Shown here one piece after another: positions 63,349 to 64,000 of a DNA stretch of 64,000 nt. The notes under the pieces are model-generated. The model did no database searches and had not been told where the DNA came from. It worked only from the letters and a program-made list of their open reading frames with translations. How positions within the stretch are numbered: the first letter of the stretch is position 1; every line of letters starts with the position of its first letter. The DNA is from Pelagovum pacificum (GTDB taxonomy: Bacteria > Pseudomonadota > Alphaproteobacteria > Rhodobacterales > Rhodobacteraceae): contig NZ_CP065915.1 in NCBI RefSeq assembly GCF_016134045.1, forward strand, positions 2,604,001 through 2,668,000. Reading direction: 5' to 3'. The translations under genes and the position numbers were made by a program.

Positions 63349-64000
63349 TTGCCCGACGACCAGAAACGCACTTTCCGCCAGTCGCTGCCGAAGCGCCATT
63401 ACGAGGCGATCCACGCCAAGATCCGGCTTCGCATGGCGGCCGAGGGGCTCGACCTCCTGCTGCTCGATTCAAACGATGACGTGATCTACACGACCGGCTT
63501 CTCGCACTACACGACCGAACGGCCCGTGGTCTTCGCGATCACCGCCGACGACGCGTTCCTGCTGGTGCCGAAGCTGGAAGAGCGCCACGCCGCGCACCAG
63601 TCGGTCCACGCCGACCTCGTCACCTATTTCGAATTTCCGGGCGTCGAGAGCCCCTTCTCCGCCCTTGCCCGCATCCTCGGAAACCGCTCTGGCACCATGG
63701 GCGTCGGCCCCGCCATGTCGCTGGCCCGGTTCGACGCCGTGCGCGCCGCCTTTCCGAAGTTCGAGGCCCGGCCCACCGGCCTCGTCGGCACGATGCGTCT
63801 CACCAAGACCGCCGACGAAGTTGCGCTCCACCGCGAAGCCGGCCGCATCGCCGACGCGATGGTCTCCACCGGGGTGGAGATGATCGCCGACGCGATGAAG
63901 ACCGGCGGCGACCTGCCCTCCGAGATCGAGATCGAAAGCGCCGTCTCCCGCCGCGCGATGCGGATCATGTACGAAGAGCACGAGGACCAGATGCTGGTGC
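63349..64000 (+). CDS. M24 family metallopeptidase (Xaa-Pro aminopeptidase-like), 3' end outside window
   Basis: The visible 217 codons hold the N-terminal creatinase/prolidase domain (RMAAEGLDLLLLDSNDDVIYT, TGFSHYTTERPVVFAI) and the start of the catalytic domain (MRLTKTADEVALHREAGRIA); the five metal ligands lie outside. Start is a TTG at 63349 with GGAG nine bases upstream. The family cleaves X-Pro bonds or related amides such as creatine. It follows a peptide-type binding protein, so it presumably processes the imported peptide in the cytoplasm. Confidence 0.87.
   Translation, partial: MPDDQKRTFRQSLPKRHYEAIHAKIRLRMAAEGLDLLLLDSNDDVIYTTGFSHYTTERPVVFAITADDAFLLVPKLEERHAAHQSVHADLVTYFEFPGVESPFSALARILGNRSGTMGVGPAMSLARFDAVRAAFPKFEARPTGLVGTMRLTKTADEVALHREAGRIADAMVSTGVEMIADAMKTGGDLPSEIEIESAVSRRAMRIMYEEHEDQMLV

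Noticed and set aside
1..64000. Mobile element, CRISPR array, tRNA or rRNA
   Set aside because: I saw no transposase or integrase motif, no regularly spaced repeat and no cloverleaf or rRNA segment. Base composition looks uniform apart from short AT-rich promoter spots.

Overview
The window is high-GC DNA with tightly packed, mostly ATGA-overlapping genes. It looks like an alphaproteobacterium of the Rhodobacterales (Roseobacter/Paracoccaceae type). The clues are the GC content, the density of sugar ABC transporters, a GbpR-like LysR beside an FAH-superfamily sugar-acid gene, and long spurious open frames antisense to real genes. The genus cannot be named from this sequence. I find 52 protein genes (two cut by the window edges). 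I see no RNA gene, insertion sequence or CRISPR array, and no gene-free stretch longer than 300 bases.

Layout: (1) 1-2096, the start of a large transglutaminase/DUF2126 gene (-). (2) 2319-13482, a divergent locus: ROK regulator, PIG-L deacetylase and EamA transporter on the minus strand; on the plus strand a CUT1 sugar importer with an argininosuccinate-lyase-like enzyme and a PfkB kinase. (3) 13502-23873, minus-strand PQQ-type sugar dehydrogenase, ornithine cyclodeaminase and an arabinose operon (AraD1/GguC-like, GH51, MalK-like ATPase, binding protein, two permeases), with a divergent LysR. (4) 24075-28941, a GbsR-type regulator with an RND efflux pump. (5) 28951-36240, a minus-strand LacI-controlled operon with a second CUT1 importer and a GH127 beta-L-arabinofuranosidase. 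(6) 36522-44375, a plus-strand CUT1 importer with a tandem-domain glycerophosphodiesterase, a LacI regulator and an inositol-monophosphatase-family enzyme. (7) 44372-46121, TauE-like permease and aldo/keto reductase. (8) 46318-56101, a peptide-type (Opp/Dpp) importer with an MFS transporter and a CocE/NonD hydrolase, and a divergent GntR. (9) 56181-60435, LysR, pirin, a DUF5996-acetyltransferase fusion and an aldo/keto reductase. (10) 60712-64000, a GntR, a second peptide-type binding protein and an M24 peptidase.

How it works together: this is a scavenging region. Blocks 3 and 5 together supply uptake and cytoplasmic hydrolysis of alpha- and beta-L-arabinofuranosides. Block 6 resembles in logic the acc (agrocinopine) catabolic set of Agrobacterium: import a sugar phosphodiester, cleave it with a GDPD enzyme, then remove the phosphate. 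It uses an unrelated transporter class, and one permease carries an unusual insertion of about 140 residues. Block 2 combines sugar import with a fumarase-superfamily lyase and has no obvious known substrate. Blocks 6 and 2 are the best candidates for an undescribed pathway.

Regulation can be read in places: two LacI operators flanking a promoter at 36252-36310, a different LacI-type palindrome at 36475-36490, a ROK operator with a probably leaderless ROK gene at 6727-6767, and stem-loops just after binding-protein genes in most transport operons.
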